A DNA stretch of 64,000 nt from Sulfurospirillum sp. GTDB lineage: Bacteria; Campylobacterota; Campylobacteria; Campylobacterales; Arcobacteraceae. Made by a program: the position numbers and the translations under genes. Position 1 is the first letter of the stretch. Every line of letters begins with the position of its first letter. Below the pieces are notes generated by a model. It was not told the origin of the DNA, made no database searches, and was given only the letters and a program-made list of their open reading frames with translations. Where the stretch lies: the NCBI GenBank assembly GCA_030491005.1, contig JAKZMJ010000030.1:1-64000 (forward strand), given 5' to 3'. Below, one piece after another: positions 51,240 through 60,416 of this stretch.

Positions 51240-52625
51240 TTAAAACCACTCAGACATTTTATTCCAAAATTTCAAAACCATTCCTTGTCCTTTTTTATTT
51301 TTTTGGATTTTTGGTAAAATTTCATTTTCATTATGTGAAAGTTTTACATCTTTTATATCAGTTTTTTCTATATGTACTTTATCTATCTTATGATTAGCAT
51401 CACCTAAAGACATAACTTTTTCTTTTTGAATTTTTTTAACTAAGCTTTTACTTGAATCTAATTCAAAATTCCTATTTGTATCCAAAGAAAACAATATAAG
51501 TCCTACAATGGTTGACATATTTGGTTCTTCAAAAGAAATATGACCATTTTTTATATTAACAGGATTTGAGATTTTAACAGGCATTTTGTCAAACACCAAG
51601 GAAGCCAATTCTTTTAATCCATTTAATTCACAAATACCACCCGTAATTACTATACCAGCTCCCAAATTATCGTTAATACCACTAGAATCTATTTTCGCTT
51701 TAATTAAAAACAATATCTCTTCTACTCTTGCATGAATGATAGTTTTTATATATTCTAAAGATACTTCTGAACTACTTTGTTCATCACCAATACGAGGAAC
51801 TCTTACTTTTTTGATAGATAATTCTTCCTCATTTTTATCTTTTAAAAGATTTCCATATTCAGTTTTTATCTTCTCAGCTGCTTGCAAAGGAGTATGTACC
51901 ATAACTGATAAATCATTTGTAATATGATGTGAGCCAATAGAAATAAAATCATTGAAAATAAGTGAATTACCTTTATAACAAACTATTTGTGTAGTTGTAG
52001 CTCCTATATTAATGACCGTTGCCCCAAATTTCTTTTGTTGTTCATCTAAAACAGCAATAGCTGTAGCATATCCATCTAGCACAAAGTTAGTAACTAATAT
52101 ACCTGCTGATTTTAATGTTGATTTTATATTTGTTAGAGAAGTTTTTTTAGCAGTAACTATATAAACAGATGCTTCAAGTCTTGAACCATTCATATCCAAA
52201 GGATTCTCAACATCAACAGTATCATCTATTTTAAAAAAGATAGGTACTACATGAACTACTTCATATTCAGGCACTATTGTTTTATTATATAAAGCCATTT
52301 GCAATACTTGATCAATTTCATTTTCAGTAATTAAGCCATTTTGAATATTAACACTACCCTCACTTCTGAAACTTTTTGTATAAGCTCCTGATATAGACAC
52401 AACAGTTGAATCTATATTTTCTGTAGTATTTCTCCTAGCAAGTAACACAGCTTCTTGTATACATTGTGAAGCAAGTTCAATATTTGAAATAACTCCCTTG
52501 TTGATACCTTCACTTTGTTTAGTACTAGTTCCTAATATATTAATACTATAATCTAAGTTATGTTGAGCAATCACAACTTTTATATCAGATGAGCCTATGT
52601 CCATTGCTAGAAAAGTTTTGTTCAA
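51240..52625 (-). CDS. ftsA: Cell division protein FtsA
   Basis: A 461-residue actin-like Z-ring membrane anchor. ATP-binding motifs are AMDIGSSDIKVVIA and GATVINIGATTTQIV, and GAGIVITGG is the adenosine loop. The C-terminal amphipathic helix (MVLKFWNKMSEWF) is the membrane-targeting sequence that tethers FtsZ. It overlaps ppiD-like by 4 bp and leads into ftsZ. Confidence 0.94.
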   Translation of the reverse strand: MNKTFLAMDIGSSDIKVVIAQHNLDYSINILGTSTKQSEGINKGVISNIELASQCIQEAVLLARRNTTENIDSTVVSISGAYTKSFRSEGSVNIQNGLITENEIDQVLQMALYNKTIVPEYEVVHVVPIFFKIDDTVDVENPLDMNGSRLEASVYIVTAKKTSLTNIKSTLKSAGILVTNFVLDGYATAIAVLDEQQKKFGATVINIGATTTQIVCYKGNSLIFNDFISIGSHHITNDLSVMVHTPLQAAEKIKTEYGNLLKDKNEEELSIKKVRVPRIGDEQSSSEVSLEYIKTIIHARVEEILFLIKAKIDSSGINDNLGAGIVITGGICELNGLKELASLVFDKMPVKISNPVNIKNGHISFEEPNMSTIVGLILFSLDTNRNFELDSSKSLVKKIQKEKVMSLGDANHKIDKVHIEKTDIKDVKLSHNENEILPKIQKNKKGQGMVLKFWNKMSEWF

Positions 52626-54091
52626 TTATTATCCCTAGTGTTAATCAAGGTTTTGACTTTATAGGTATTTTCTAAGCTTTTTACTAAATTACCTATTAAT
52701 TCTTCTCTTAGTAAATTATCTAGTCTTGATTTTATTGCTTCTTCTTTTGTTTTATCAAATACGGCTAATTTTGATGAGTTTATTTTATATACTATAATCT
52801 TATTTGCTAAAGATATTCTACCTTTTTTAATATCTGAAGAAAATAATTGTTTTAAAAATTCTTTCGTTTCATTTTGCTTTAGACCTTTTATTTCTTGTGT
52901 CAAAGACTGCGAAACATATCCTATGTTTTTTCCTTTAAAATTCTTCAATTCATCTTTAGCTAACTTATTTAATCTATCCATTTTTATTTCTTGTTCATAA
53001 TCGCTTCTAAGTTTAGTTAAAGCCTTAGTAAAGCTTAATGCTTTTGGTTTTATCTTTTCTATTACTTTAATAGTTGTATAAGAATTGTTATCATAAAACG
53101 GTTTTAATATTTTTCCTAAAGTAGCATTAATAATTTTAGTGTTATTTTCTCTTGAAAATACTAATTCATTAACAAATAAAGTTTCTTTTTTAAGAAATTT
53201 TTCTTCGCCCTTTTTCAATTTCAAATACTTTTTAAGTGCTAGTTTTTTTGTAGCTTTTTTTGATAAAGCCAAGATCACATCTTCTTTTGCCTCATCACTA
53301 TTTTTAATTTTTCCATCACTTTTTCTAAAGTCATTTTTATATTTTTTATAGTGTTTTAAAATCTCTTCTTTACTAAAGTCTTTTTTTACTAAAGTAAGAG
53401 TATCTATTTCATAAGTAAAAGCATTTAATGACATATAATTATTTGTATTTTTTTCCCAATATATTTTTAACTCTTTTTCATTTGCTACAAAATTAATATC
53501 AGCTATATTAAAAACACTAATACTTATATTGTCTTGTGCGAATAATAAAGTATTTAATAAGTTTAGTTCGTTTTTGCTAGCTTCAACTTGAAATAAATTT
53601 AAGACTTTTTCTAATAAAATATTTCTTTTTATGCTTTCTTCAAAAGTTTGGGGATTTGTTCTGTTTTGATTTAGAACTCTTATATAAGTTTTTTTGTCAA
53701 ACTTTCCATCAATAATAAAAGCATCCATTTTTACAAGTTCTTTTGCAATTTCTTCATCATTTACATTAAAGCCTAAGCTATTTGCATAAGATAAAAAAAG
53801 ATTTTTTTGAATAGTTCTTTGAAATGCTTGGTCTTTAAGATTTAGTTTATCTGCCATTTCTTGGTTAAACTGCTCTCCAAAGATACGAGAGTAGTTATCA
53901 TATAAAGATGAATATTCTCTTTGATACTCTTCTACGCTAACTTCTCTATCTCCAACAAGTGCAACTGTACCATCAGACTTACCATAATCGTATGAACCCC
54001 AGCCTACAAAACCAGCTCCTACAAATGCTATTGTACTAATCCAAATAGTTACAATGAGCCATTTTTTATGTTTTTGCATCCAAGTTATCAT
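52622..54091 (-). CDS. Periplasmic peptidyl-prolyl isomerase, SurA/PpiD-like
   Basis: A 489-residue protein with an N-terminal TM anchor (WLIVTIWISTIAFVGAGFVG) and a SurA-N-like chaperone domain (VALVGDREVSVEEYQREYSS). The C-terminal region, where parvulin would be expected, is divergent and I see no clear catalytic motif. This matches PpiD, whose isomerase domain is often inactive. It would assist folding of envelope proteins. Its operon with ftsA/ftsZ is common in Campylobacterota. It overlaps ftsA by 4 bp. Confidence 0.85.
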   Translation of the reverse strand: MITWMQKHKKWLIVTIWISTIAFVGAGFVGWGSYDYGKSDGTVALVGDREVSVEEYQREYSSLYDNYSRIFGEQFNQEMADKLNLKDQAFQRTIQKNLFLSYANSLGFNVNDEEIAKELVKMDAFIIDGKFDKKTYIRVLNQNRTNPQTFEESIKRNILLEKVLNLFQVEASKNELNLLNTLLFAQDNISISVFNIADINFVANEKELKIYWEKNTNNYMSLNAFTYEIDTLTLVKKDFSKEEILKHYKKYKNDFRKSDGKIKNSDEAKEDVILALSKKATKKLALKKYLKLKKGEEKFLKKETLFVNELVFSRENNTKIINATLGKILKPFYDNNSYTTIKVIEKIKPKALSFTKALTKLRSDYEQEIKMDRLNKLAKDELKNFKGKNIGYVSQSLTQEIKGLKQNETKEFLKQLFSSDIKKGRISLANKIIVYKINSSKLAVFDKTKEEAIKSRLDNLLREELIGNLVKSLENTYKVKTLINTRDNN

Positions 54092-54134
54092 AATTGTCCT
54101 CTGAATTTTTAATTATAATACTAAAAAAATGCTT

Positions 54135-56423
54135 TTATTTCAATAAATCATTTATGACAGATTCTCTTTTTGTACTCTCAATCTTCTTACAAGCACTTTT
54201 AAATGCCTCTTCTTCGCCTATAATATAACACATTTTTTTAGCTCTTGTAATTGCTGTATACAATAGCTTTGTATTGTGCATAATAGAATGCGAAAAGCTC
54301 ATAGGAATTAAAGCATTTTCATATTCCATTCCTTGTGTTTTATGAATAGTTAAACAATAAGCTAGATTTAATAAGGTATTTAGACTATCAAAATCATAAA
54401 ATACAACTAAATCATCATTTGGATACAAGACTATACATTTGTTATTTTCAAAATCTAGTTTAATGATAAAACCTAACTGCCCATTAAATATTCTTTTTTC
54501 TAAAAATTGTGTTGAGTTATCCTTGTACATAGTCATATTTTGGGCTTTCATATTTTCATTTTTAATATGAATTACCTTATCTGTTAATTTATATTCATAT
54601 AATTTTGTAGCATAACCCTTACCTTTTGTTGTATTAAAAAGTTTTTGCAGTTGAATGTTAATATTAATCACTCCTAATATTCCAGCTTTCATAGGAGTTA
54701 TAACCTGATAAAGACTAAGTGCTTTTGCAATATTTTTATTTTTAATAAAATCATAATATTGTTTAATGTACAAAACTGAAATATTTAGAATATTAGTTAA
54801 AATATCATTTGAATTATTAACGCGTTCATCAGAGTATTCATAAGAGTTTAATGTGCTTTTATTAGAATAATGATTAGGAATTGAAACATTTATAAATTTA
54901 AAATCTTCATATTCTTCATCATATTTTGGTATTTTTCCTTGCCTTATTTCGTTTGCTATTGTAGTTATTGCTTGTTTATTATTTTGTCTATGTATTTGTG
55001 TTAGTTTACAAATAGGAGCTAATTCAAAATTGATAGAATCACAAAGAACATTTCCAGCACCAATGGCAGGGAGTTGCCCATCATCTCCTACGATTACAAA
55101 GATACAATCATCACTTATTTTTGAAATTATTTTATAAAACATTACACAATTTACCATAGAAGCTTCATCAAGTAATATAACTTTATATGGGAAAAAGTCA
55201 TCTTCTTTATGTTTTATTAACAAAGACTGAATAGTAGCACTTTTGTATCCTGTGGTATCTGCTATTCTTTGACTAGCTATTCCACTTAAAGCTATAGTTA
55301 TAATATCATCATAAGAGTTCACTTCTTGTAACAAGTCTAGTATAGCCCTACTTGAAGTAGATTTACCAGTTCCTGCATATCCTATTAAAAAAAGTGTTTT
55401 ATGACCTTCATTTACAAGCTTAACGGCTTGTTTTTGTTCTTTATCTAATTTGAATTCCAATTTGCTTTTTTTGTTTTCTAAGTATTTATCTAATTCATTT
55501 ATAATTTTTGGATTTTTATCATTTTTTCTCATATCAAAAAAATTCATAATTTTCTTTTCTGCAAAATAAAGCATAGCAGGTGAGTATCTATTGGCAGTCG
55601 TTTGGTGTATTTCTTCTTGTGCTAACATATCAAGTAAAGATATTTCGTATAATGTTTCTTCATTTGTAAAGTGTAATAAATCATCTAATAATTTAAATAA
55701 ATCTTTTTTAGCTATTGAAGAATTTCCATTTTTATCACAATGTTCATTTAGTGAATAAAGCAAACAAGCCTTAATTCTAAAATCTGACTTTTCATCTATA
55801 TCTAGTAATCTAGCTATTTCATCGGCTCTTCTAAAACCTATGCCTTTAATTGCTACAAGAATATAAGGATTTTCTTTTATTTTGTCAATTAAATTATCAA
55901 GTTCTAAAAAATGTGAATATATTTTATTTATTAAGTTTGAGCTAATATTATATTGAGATAAAAAAGTACCTAAAAGTCTTAAGTGTTTAAACTTTTTCCA
56001 AGATAATATAATAGTTTTTAATTTCTTCTCTTTTATACCTTTAAATTTTAATAAAACATTGGGGTCATTATCTAAAATATTTATCAATTCTTCTTCTGTA
56101 TATTTTTTCAATAATTCTTTTGCAAACTTCTTACTTATTCCTTTAACAATTTTTGTTAAAAAAAAGAACATTTCAGCTTCATTTACTACTAAAGTGTTAA
56201 ATTCAAATTGAATGCCATATTTTTTATGCTTTATCCAATTTCCTTCTAAGACAATCTCTTCTCCTACAATTTTATCAATTTGTGCATCAAAATATACACC
56301 ACATATTTTTTGGTCATTTTCTAAAACTGCAATAATATATTTATTTTCTTCATTTTTATAAAGAACTTTTTTTAATATTCCTGTTAATTTAAAACTTTGT
56401 TCCAAAGTATTTTGTTCATTCAT
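54135..56423 (-). CDS. RecD2-like AAA/SF1B helicase
   Basis: A 762-residue superfamily 1B 5' to 3' DNA helicase without RecB/RecC partners nearby. An N-terminal OB-like domain (1-90) and helix-hairpin-helix region precede Walker A IGYAGTGKSTSSRAI (about 336-350), DEASMVN, GDDGQLPAIGAGN, and the C-terminal motifs LAYCLTIHKTQGMEYE and LLYTAITRAKK. The RecD2 type is the best fit. Its ATG overlaps the stop of the upstream small gene by one base. Confidence 0.9.
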   Translation of the reverse strand: MNEQNTLEQSFKLTGILKKVLYKNEENKYIIAVLENDQKICGVYFDAQIDKIVGEEIVLEGNWIKHKKYGIQFEFNTLVVNEAEMFFFLTKIVKGISKKFAKELLKKYTEEELINILDNDPNVLLKFKGIKEKKLKTIILSWKKFKHLRLLGTFLSQYNISSNLINKIYSHFLELDNLIDKIKENPYILVAIKGIGFRRADEIARLLDIDEKSDFRIKACLLYSLNEHCDKNGNSSIAKKDLFKLLDDLLHFTNEETLYEISLLDMLAQEEIHQTTANRYSPAMLYFAEKKIMNFFDMRKNDKNPKIINELDKYLENKKSKLEFKLDKEQKQAVKLVNEGHKTLFLIGYAGTGKSTSSRAILDLLQEVNSYDDIITIALSGIASQRIADTTGYKSATIQSLLIKHKEDDFFPYKVILLDEASMVNCVMFYKIISKISDDCIFVIVGDDGQLPAIGAGNVLCDSINFELAPICKLTQIHRQNNKQAITTIANEIRQGKIPKYDEEYEDFKFINVSIPNHYSNKSTLNSYEYSDERVNNSNDILTNILNISVLYIKQYYDFIKNKNIAKALSLYQVITPMKAGILGVININIQLQKLFNTTKGKGYATKLYEYKLTDKVIHIKNENMKAQNMTMYKDNSTQFLEKRIFNGQLGFIIKLDFENNKCIVLYPNDDLVVFYDFDSLNTLLNLAYCLTIHKTQGMEYENALIPMSFSHSIMHNTKLLYTAITRAKKMCYIIGEEEAFKSACKKIESTKRESVINDLLK

Positions 56424-56776
56424 TAATAATCATCATTAAATTTTGAATTTTTATGCTTATCTTTTGTATACATATTTCTATTTTTTTCTTTTTGTAGTAA
56501 ATTGGCATTTCTTAATAAAGTATTTCTTTCTTCTTTAAAAGAAGAAGAGTGGTGTTCTAAAAAATTAAGAGTTTGATTTATAAAAGCTTTTAAAGCAATA
56601 AAATACGAAGATGTAAGAATAATTGAATCTAATTTTAATATATTCTTATAGTTTTTTTCTGTTCTTATTTTAAACAAAACAAAATCAAAATTATGAAGCT
56701 TCAATAAATTAATTGTTTTTTTGAAAAAAGTCTCAAGTGCTCTTATATATCTAATTCTTAATTGTTTTTTGTGCAT
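56423..56776 (-). CDS. Small basic helical protein of unknown function
   Basis: A 117-residue protein, very basic (KQLRIRYIRALETFFKKTI) and helical, without signal peptide or TM. It begins 8 bp after fliW and overlaps recD2-like by one base, so it belongs to a ruvC-fliW-recD2 run. No family is recognised. Confidence 0.6.
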   Translation of the reverse strand: MHKKQLRIRYIRALETFFKKTINLLKLHNFDFVLFKIRTEKNYKNILKLDSIILTSSYFIALKAFINQTLNFLEHHSSSFKEERNTLLRNANLLQKEKNRNMYTKDKHKNSKFNDDY

Positions 56777-56784
56777 ATTATACT

Positions 56785-57159
56785 TTATTCTTTAGCTAAA
56801 AGCTCATCAATATTGTCTATTCCTAGCTCTTTTGAATCTAAATGCACTTGTCCCATCTTTTTTGATTTGTGGTTAAATACCAAAGGAGATAAAATATTCA
56901 TAGTTGATTCAGATACTTTTGCTTGAAGAAGAAAAATATAAAAAATCGAAACATCTTTTATATCATCAATTTCTAATTTCTCTTTAAAATCATTAGGAAT
57001 TTTAAATACTAAAGAATGTAAAGCTCCAAAGTGCATTAATCTAAATTGTTTTTTTGTTTTTGTACCTTTAATTACTGAAAAAAAATCATCCATTTTATTT
57101 AGTTCAAACTCTTCTTCTTCTTCACAACCATCAATTTTGGCTACAACATCGTATAACAT
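56785..57159 (-). CDS. fliW: Flagellar assembly factor FliW
   Basis: A 124-residue protein of the FliW family. FliW binds flagellin and CsrA; when flagellin is exported FliW sequesters CsrA and flagellin mRNA is translated. Family motifs are MDDFFSVIKGT, FRLMHFGALHSLVFKIP, VSIFYIFLLQAKVSESTMNI, LSPLVFNHKSKKMGQVHLD and the C-terminal GIDNIDELL. The position between recombination genes is far from the flagellin gene, and no csrA is in the window. Confidence 0.88.
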   Translation of the reverse strand: MLYDVVAKIDGCEEEEEFELNKMDDFFSVIKGTKTKKQFRLMHFGALHSLVFKIPNDFKEKLEIDDIKDVSIFYIFLLQAKVSESTMNILSPLVFNHKSKKMGQVHLDSKELGIDNIDELLAKE

Positions 57160-57233
57160 AGTTTATCCTTGGCTTTATATGGCACCATCTTACTTTAAAT
57201 TATATCCATTGTCAAATAAAAATTTATAGTAAT

Positions 57234-57704
57234 CTAGCTTTTTATTCTTTGAGAATGAGTTATTGCAATTGCTATTGCATCTGTAATATCCAAAGGTTTT
57301 ATTTCTTTTTTTATTCCTAATAATCTTTTAACCATAAAAGAAACTTGCTCTTTAGTAGCTTTTCCATTTCCTGTAACTGCTTTTTTAACTTGTAAAGGTG
57401 TATATTCTGCAAAATTGCCAAAAGCTTGTAATACTTTTAAAGAAATAGCACCCCTAAATTGTGCTAATTTTATAACTGTTTTTGGATTAAAAGCATAAAA
57501 CATATCTTCTATTGAAACTTCATTTATAGTATGTTTTGAAAAAATTAAATCCAAACCTTCTGTCATCTCTACTATTTGTTCTTGAAGTATTTTCGTCTTA
57601 ATTTTAATTAGACCTGCTTCTATTAATTTTAAAGAATTTCTATTTTTTTCAATAATTGCATAACCACAATTTATTGTTCCTGGATCAATTCCTAAGATTT
57701 TCAT
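57234..57704 (-). CDS. ruvC: Crossover junction endodeoxyribonuclease RuvC
   Basis: A 156-residue Holliday-junction resolvase. Catalytic acidic residues are visible: Asp7 in [15 protein letters not shown], Glu in [12 protein letters not shown], and Asp pair in [14 protein letters not shown]. The length is the usual 155-170. It leads a minus-strand run that continues with fliW. Confidence 0.95.
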   Translation of the reverse strand: MKILGIDPGTINCGYAIIEKNRNSLKLIEAGLIKIKTKILQEQIVEMTEGLDLIFSKHTINEVSIEDMFYAFNPKTVIKLAQFRGAISLKVLQAFGNFAEYTPLQVKKAVTGNGKATKEQVSFMVKRLLGIKKEIKPLDITDAIAIAITHSQRIKS

Positions 57705-57824
57705 ACATAAACCTACTTATAATATTTTTTATCTTTGATTTGCCATTTTCAAATGTGTTTGTATATTTAAGAGATTTCAAATAAATCAATAAGTGTTATT
57801 TGAAATATATTTTTAAAATTTATT

Positions 57825-57859
57825 TAAGCAAAAAGTCATAAAAAGATATGACTTGCTTA
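57825..57859 (-). terminator. Hairpin after the cytochrome c gene
   Basis: TAAGCA...AGTCATA (57825-57840) pairs with TATGACTTGCTTA (57847-57859) with a 3-nt bulge and an AAAAGA loop. On the minus strand it lies just after the cytochrome c stop and the downstream sequence is T-rich, which fits a terminator. Confidence 0.55.
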
Positions 57860-57869
57860 ACAAATATTA

Positions 57870-58148
57870 TTAAAATGCAGCTATTTGTTTAGATAATTCA
57901 GCTATATCAGCATCACTTAGTCTAGCAACTTGACCTTTCATAAGACCTTTCATAGCCCCACCATAAGAACCATCTTTATAACCTTTTAATGCAGCTTCAA
58001 CTTTAGCAACATCCCAACCTTTAATTACAGCAGACTTTCCTAAAGCTTTTTTGCTTCCATCTACACCGTGGCAACCTGCACAGGGTGCATAATTTGCTGC
58101 GAATAAAGAAACAGCAGTAACTATAGACAATAACATAATTTTTTTCAT
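57870..58148 (-). CDS. Cytochrome c553-like small periplasmic cytochrome
   Basis: A 92-residue protein with signal peptide (MKKIMLLSIVTAVSLFA) and one CxxCH heme motif in YAPCAGCHGVDG. The Met ligand is probably in GLMKGQVARLSD. Such c553 proteins shuttle electrons from the bc1 complex to terminal oxidases in this phylum. A minus TATAAT (plus 58176-58181) and AAGGA-type ribosome site precede it; the gene is monocistronic. Confidence 0.93.
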   Translation of the reverse strand: MKKIMLLSIVTAVSLFAANYAPCAGCHGVDGSKKALGKSAVIKGWDVAKVEAALKGYKDGSYGGAMKGLMKGQVARLSDADIAELSKQIAAF

Positions 58149-58175
58149 TAATAATCCTTTTTTTTTAATTAAATT

Positions 58176-58181
58176 ATTATA
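58176..58181 (-). promoter_or_regulatory. -10 box of the cytochrome c gene
   Basis: The minus strand reads TATAAT here, 28 bp before the ATG at 58148. Confidence 0.55.
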
Positions 58182-58311
58182 GCTAATTTTTTTTAAACAA
58201 ACAGCTAAGTTTTAATAAAAGTATAAAAATAAATAATAATTTTAAATTAATGTGTAAATTTGGTAGATTTAAAGCCTTTTTTTTATATAGTGAAAATAAA
58301 AAAGAATAAAA

Positions 58312-58920
58312 ATGTCCCAAGACTATGTATTAAATATTAATAATCTATCTTTTTCATATACAAAACAACAAAGCATTTACAAAAATTTTAATTTAAAAGT
58401 AAAAATTGGTGAATTAGTTTGCATAGTTGGTTCAAGTGGTAGTGGTAAAAGTACATTGTTTGAGCTAATTTCTAAAAATTTAAAAGCTTCTAGTGGAACT
58501 ATTGTATCATCAAGTCTTAGTTTGATATTTCAAGACCCTTATAGTTCTTTTCATCCATCATATTCAATACTAAATCAAATAAAAGATGTAGTAGATTATG
58601 AAAATAATTCTTTTAAAAAAGATATTAAGAACTATTGTAAGGAATTAAATTTAGACATAAATTTATTAGATAAAAAAGTTTTTGAATTAAGTGGTGGGGA
58701 GATTCAGCGTTGTTCAATATTAAGGGCTTTATTAATGAAGCCAAAGTTATTATTAGTTGATGAACCAACTTCTTCTTTAGATAATATCATAGCTTATGAA
58801 GTTATGACTTTGCTTATTAAATGTTTGGATAAATGTGCCATTATCTTAATAACTCATGATATGGATTTAGCAAAATGGTCTAGTAATAACATTATAAATT
58901 TGGAAGGTATAAATGAATAA
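58312..58920 (+). CDS. Solitary ABC transporter ATP-binding protein (peptide/nickel-type)
   Basis: A 202-residue ATPase with Walker A GSSGSGKST (about 39-47), the Q-loop FQDPYSSFHPSYSILN typical of oligopeptide/nickel importer ATPases (Dpp/Nik), signature LSGGEIQRCSILRAL and Walker B LLLVDEPTSSLD. It is shorter than Dpp/Nik ATPases (about 260-330) and lacks their C-terminal extension. No permease or receptor gene adjoins it. It overlaps hemH by 8 bp. Confidence 0.88.
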   Translation: MSQDYVLNINNLSFSYTKQQSIYKNFNLKVKIGELVCIVGSSGSGKSTLFELISKNLKASSGTIVSSSLSLIFQDPYSSFHPSYSILNQIKDVVDYENNSFKKDIKNYCKELNLDINLLDKKVFELSGGEIQRCSILRALLMKPKLLLVDEPTSSLDNIIAYEVMTLLIKCLDKCAIILITHDMDLAKWSSNNIINLEGINE

Positions 58921-59845
58921 AAAATACAAAAAAGCATTGATTTTACTAAATATGGGTGGAGCTAGAAATAAAGATGAATTAAAAACATTTTTATCAAATA
59001 TGTTTCAAGATGAAAATATTGTAGATATTAAAAGTGGGTTTTTAAGATACTTACTATCTCGCTTTATAGTTTATAGAAGATTAAATATTGCTTGGGAGAA
59101 TTATAAACAAATAGATAATAAATCACCAATTAATGATTTAACTAAACAGTTAGTAAAAAAACTTGAAGATACCTTTGAAGATGTTTATATAGACCAAGTT
59201 ATGAGATATACACCTCCATTTGCAAATGAATGTATCAAAAAATTAAAAGATAAGGGTATTAAAGATATTGTCTTACTTCCTTTATACCCACAATATTCTA
59301 CGACTACAACTAAATCATCTATTGAAGACTTTTTAAAAGTAGCAAAAGAAGAGTTTAATATACAAACAATTGAAGAATTTTATGAAAATTCAACTTTTAA
59401 TGATGCACTAATAGAAGAAATAACAAATAAAAATTTAGATTTTGAAGAATATAATTTAATATTTTCAGCCCATGGTTTACCACAAAAAATCATAAATAAA
59501 GGTGATCCATATCAAAAACAAATCATCTCTCATGTAGAGATTTTAAGTAAAAAACTAAAAGATAAAAATATAAAATTTATGTCTACTAATTTAGCATATC
59601 AGTCAAAAATAGGACCTTTAAAATGGCTAGAACCATCTTTAGAAGATATGCTTAAAAACTTTAAAGATAAAAAAATATTAATCTATCCTATTTCTTTTAT
59701 CATTGATAATGCAGAAACCTATTTTGAATTAAGTATAGAGTATAAAGAAATAGCAAAGAATTTAGGTATTATTGATTATCAAGTTTGTTCTTGTGTTAAT
59801 AGTTCTAATAAATTTATAGAATTTATAAAAGAAATTATAAGGTAG
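58913..59845 (+). CDS. hemH: Ferrochelatase HemH
   Basis: A 310-residue enzyme that inserts Fe(II) into protoporphyrin IX, the last step of heme synthesis. It has ALILLNMGGARNKDELKTFL, LLPLYPQYSTTTTKSSIED, the catalytic His in FSAHGLPQKIINKGDPYQ and the C-terminal PISFIIDNAETYFELSIE. It is placed between the ABC ATPase (8-bp overlap) and the AMMECR1 gene (3 bp), so all four genes are one operon. Confidence 0.95.
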   Translation: MNKKYKKALILLNMGGARNKDELKTFLSNMFQDENIVDIKSGFLRYLLSRFIVYRRLNIAWENYKQIDNKSPINDLTKQLVKKLEDTFEDVYIDQVMRYTPPFANECIKKLKDKGIKDIVLLPLYPQYSTTTTKSSIEDFLKVAKEEFNIQTIEEFYENSTFNDALIEEITNKNLDFEEYNLIFSAHGLPQKIINKGDPYQKQIISHVEILSKKLKDKNIKFMSTNLAYQSKIGPLKWLEPSLEDMLKNFKDKKILIYPISFIIDNAETYFELSIEYKEIAKNLGIIDYQVCSCVNSSNKFIEFIKEIIR

Positions 59846-59848
59846 AAA

Positions 59849-60397
59849 ATGGATTTAAGAATATTACTTGATATTGCTAGAAAAAGCATTTTAACAAGTT
59901 TTGATAATAGCTTATTATTAAATAAAGAATTTTATTTAAATAATTTTAAAGATTTAAATAAAATTAGTGCAAGTTTTGTAACCTTAACAATAGATGAGAG
60001 ATTAAGAGGCTGTATAGGAACGCTACAAGCTAAGAAAATGCTTTATGATGATGTCTTTGATAATGCTAAATTATCAGCTTTTAAAGACCCACGGTTTAAA
60101 GCTTTAAGCTATCAAGAATATCTAAAAATCAAAATTGAAATTTCTGTTTTAACCCCTTTTAAAAAACTTGACTACTCAAATATGGCAGATTTAAAAGAAA
60201 AACTAATTCCAAATAAACACGGGGTAATACTTCGATATAAAAATGCAAATGCTACATATCTTCCCCAAGTTTGGGAACAAATACCAGTATTTGAAGACTT
60301 TATAAACTCTTTATGTGCAAAAGCAAAGCTAGACCCATCTATTTTAGATGAAACTCCTGATATATATACTTATGAAGCATTAAAAGTTAAAGAGTAA
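59849..60397 (+). CDS. amrA: AmmeMemoRadiSam system protein A (AMMECR1 domain)
   Basis: A 182-residue AMMECR1-family protein. The conserved LRGCIGTLQA motif occurs in the middle (TIDERLRGCIGTLQAKK), followed by SAFKDPRFKALSYQEY, KIEISVLTPFK, and HGVILRYKNANATYLPQVWEQ. Its catalytic role, if any, is unknown. It is encoded 19 bp before the radical SAM/MEMO fusion, the usual three-component set. Confidence 0.88.
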   Translation: MDLRILLDIARKSILTSFDNSLLLNKEFYLNNFKDLNKISASFVTLTIDERLRGCIGTLQAKKMLYDDVFDNAKLSAFKDPRFKALSYQEYLKIKIEISVLTPFKKLDYSNMADLKEKLIPNKHGVILRYKNANATYLPQVWEQIPVFEDFINSLCAKAKLDPSILDETPDIYTYEALKVKE

Positions 60398-60416
60398 GAT
60401 TTTTAAGGATGAAACC

